From an uncultured Pseudoflavonifractor sp. (GTDB lineage: Bacteria > Bacillota_A > Clostridia > Oscillospirales > Oscillospiraceae), in contig CANPNN010000111.1 of assembly GCA_947575475.1 (NCBI GenBank), positions 1 through 5,176 of the forward strand: DNA of 5,176 nt. Direction: 5' to 3'. Under the pieces are notes generated by a model, which saw only the letters and a program-made list of their open reading frames with translations, searched no databases and was not told the DNA's origin. The position numbers and the translations under genes are program-made. This document shows positions 5,077 through 5,176 of the stretch, in pieces (position 1 is the first letter of the stretch; each line of letters opens with the position of its first letter).

Positions 5077-5176
5077 ATGTCTCACACTGCCGAACTCATC
5101 GCCGTGGGCACCGAGCTGCTGCTGGGCAACATCGCCAACACCGATGCCCAGATGCTCTCCAAGGAGCTGTCCGCCC
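5077..5176 (+). CDS. cinA: CinA family protein (competence/damage-inducible), start only, cut by window edge
   Basis: Only the first 33 residues are present. The run [20 protein letters not shown] (5-24) followed by QMLSKEL is the diagnostic start of the CinA N-terminal MoaB/MogA-like (MoCF_biosynth) domain. CinA-family proteins combine this domain, shown in some members to be an ADP-ribose or related pyrophosphatase, with a C-terminal domain that in some members is an NMN deamidase; in streptococci CinA is also linked to RecA and competence. Whether the second domain is present cannot be seen. The ATG at 5077 follows AGGAAGGA (5063-5070) at six bases. It is 15 bp after the DUF2809 gene with no terminator, so it is likely the fourth gene of the thiI operon. 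Confidence 0.93.
   Translation, partial: MSHTAELIAVGTELLLGNIANTDAQMLSKELSA

Overview
The window looks like chromosomal DNA from a GC-rich member of the Clostridia, most probably in or near Oscillospiraceae. The grounds are Firmicute-type genes (a ThiI without a rhodanese domain, small Xre regulators, strong AGGAGG-like ribosome binding sites, SigA-type promoters) combined with strong use of G/C-ending codons. The genus cannot be fixed from the sequence alone. No rRNA, tRNA, CRISPR array, insertion sequence or integrase was seen.

Left block (1-929). On the minus strand a 70-residue Xre/Cro-type regulator (402-614) is followed 4 bp later by lspA (signal peptidase II), which runs off the left edge. 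The lspA ribosome binding site lies inside the last two codons of the regulator, so the two are probably one translationally coupled unit. Divergent from the regulator is a 79-residue acidic protein of DUF6809-like layout (690-929). The 75-bp gap between them holds a strong rightward promoter and two perfect 15-bp palindromes. One palindrome fills most of the -35/-10 spacer and the other covers the transcription start. This is an apparent self-regulated switch that would also govern lspA.

Middle block (946-2837). A complete single-gene ABC exporter half-transporter lies on the minus strand, convergent with the DUF6809-like gene and divergent from thiI. The 140-bp gap to thiI holds two back-to-back near-consensus promoters. 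A perfect 9+5+9 inverted repeat sits on the -10 element and start point of the thiI promoter, as expected of an operator.

Right block (2838-5176). Four plus-strand genes are closely spaced with no terminator between them: thiI (tRNA 4-thiouridine synthase), an exported or membrane-anchored protein with a pattern resembling the DivIB/FtsQ beta domain, a DUF2809 membrane protein overlapping it by 4 bases (GTGA), and the start of a cinA-family gene cut by the right edge. They probably form one operon. The two middle genes are clearly less biased toward G/C-ending codons than thiI.

The points most worth following are the phased operator array and its control over lspA, the unassigned operator on the thiI promoter, and the uncharacterised secreted/membrane gene pair between thiI and cinA.
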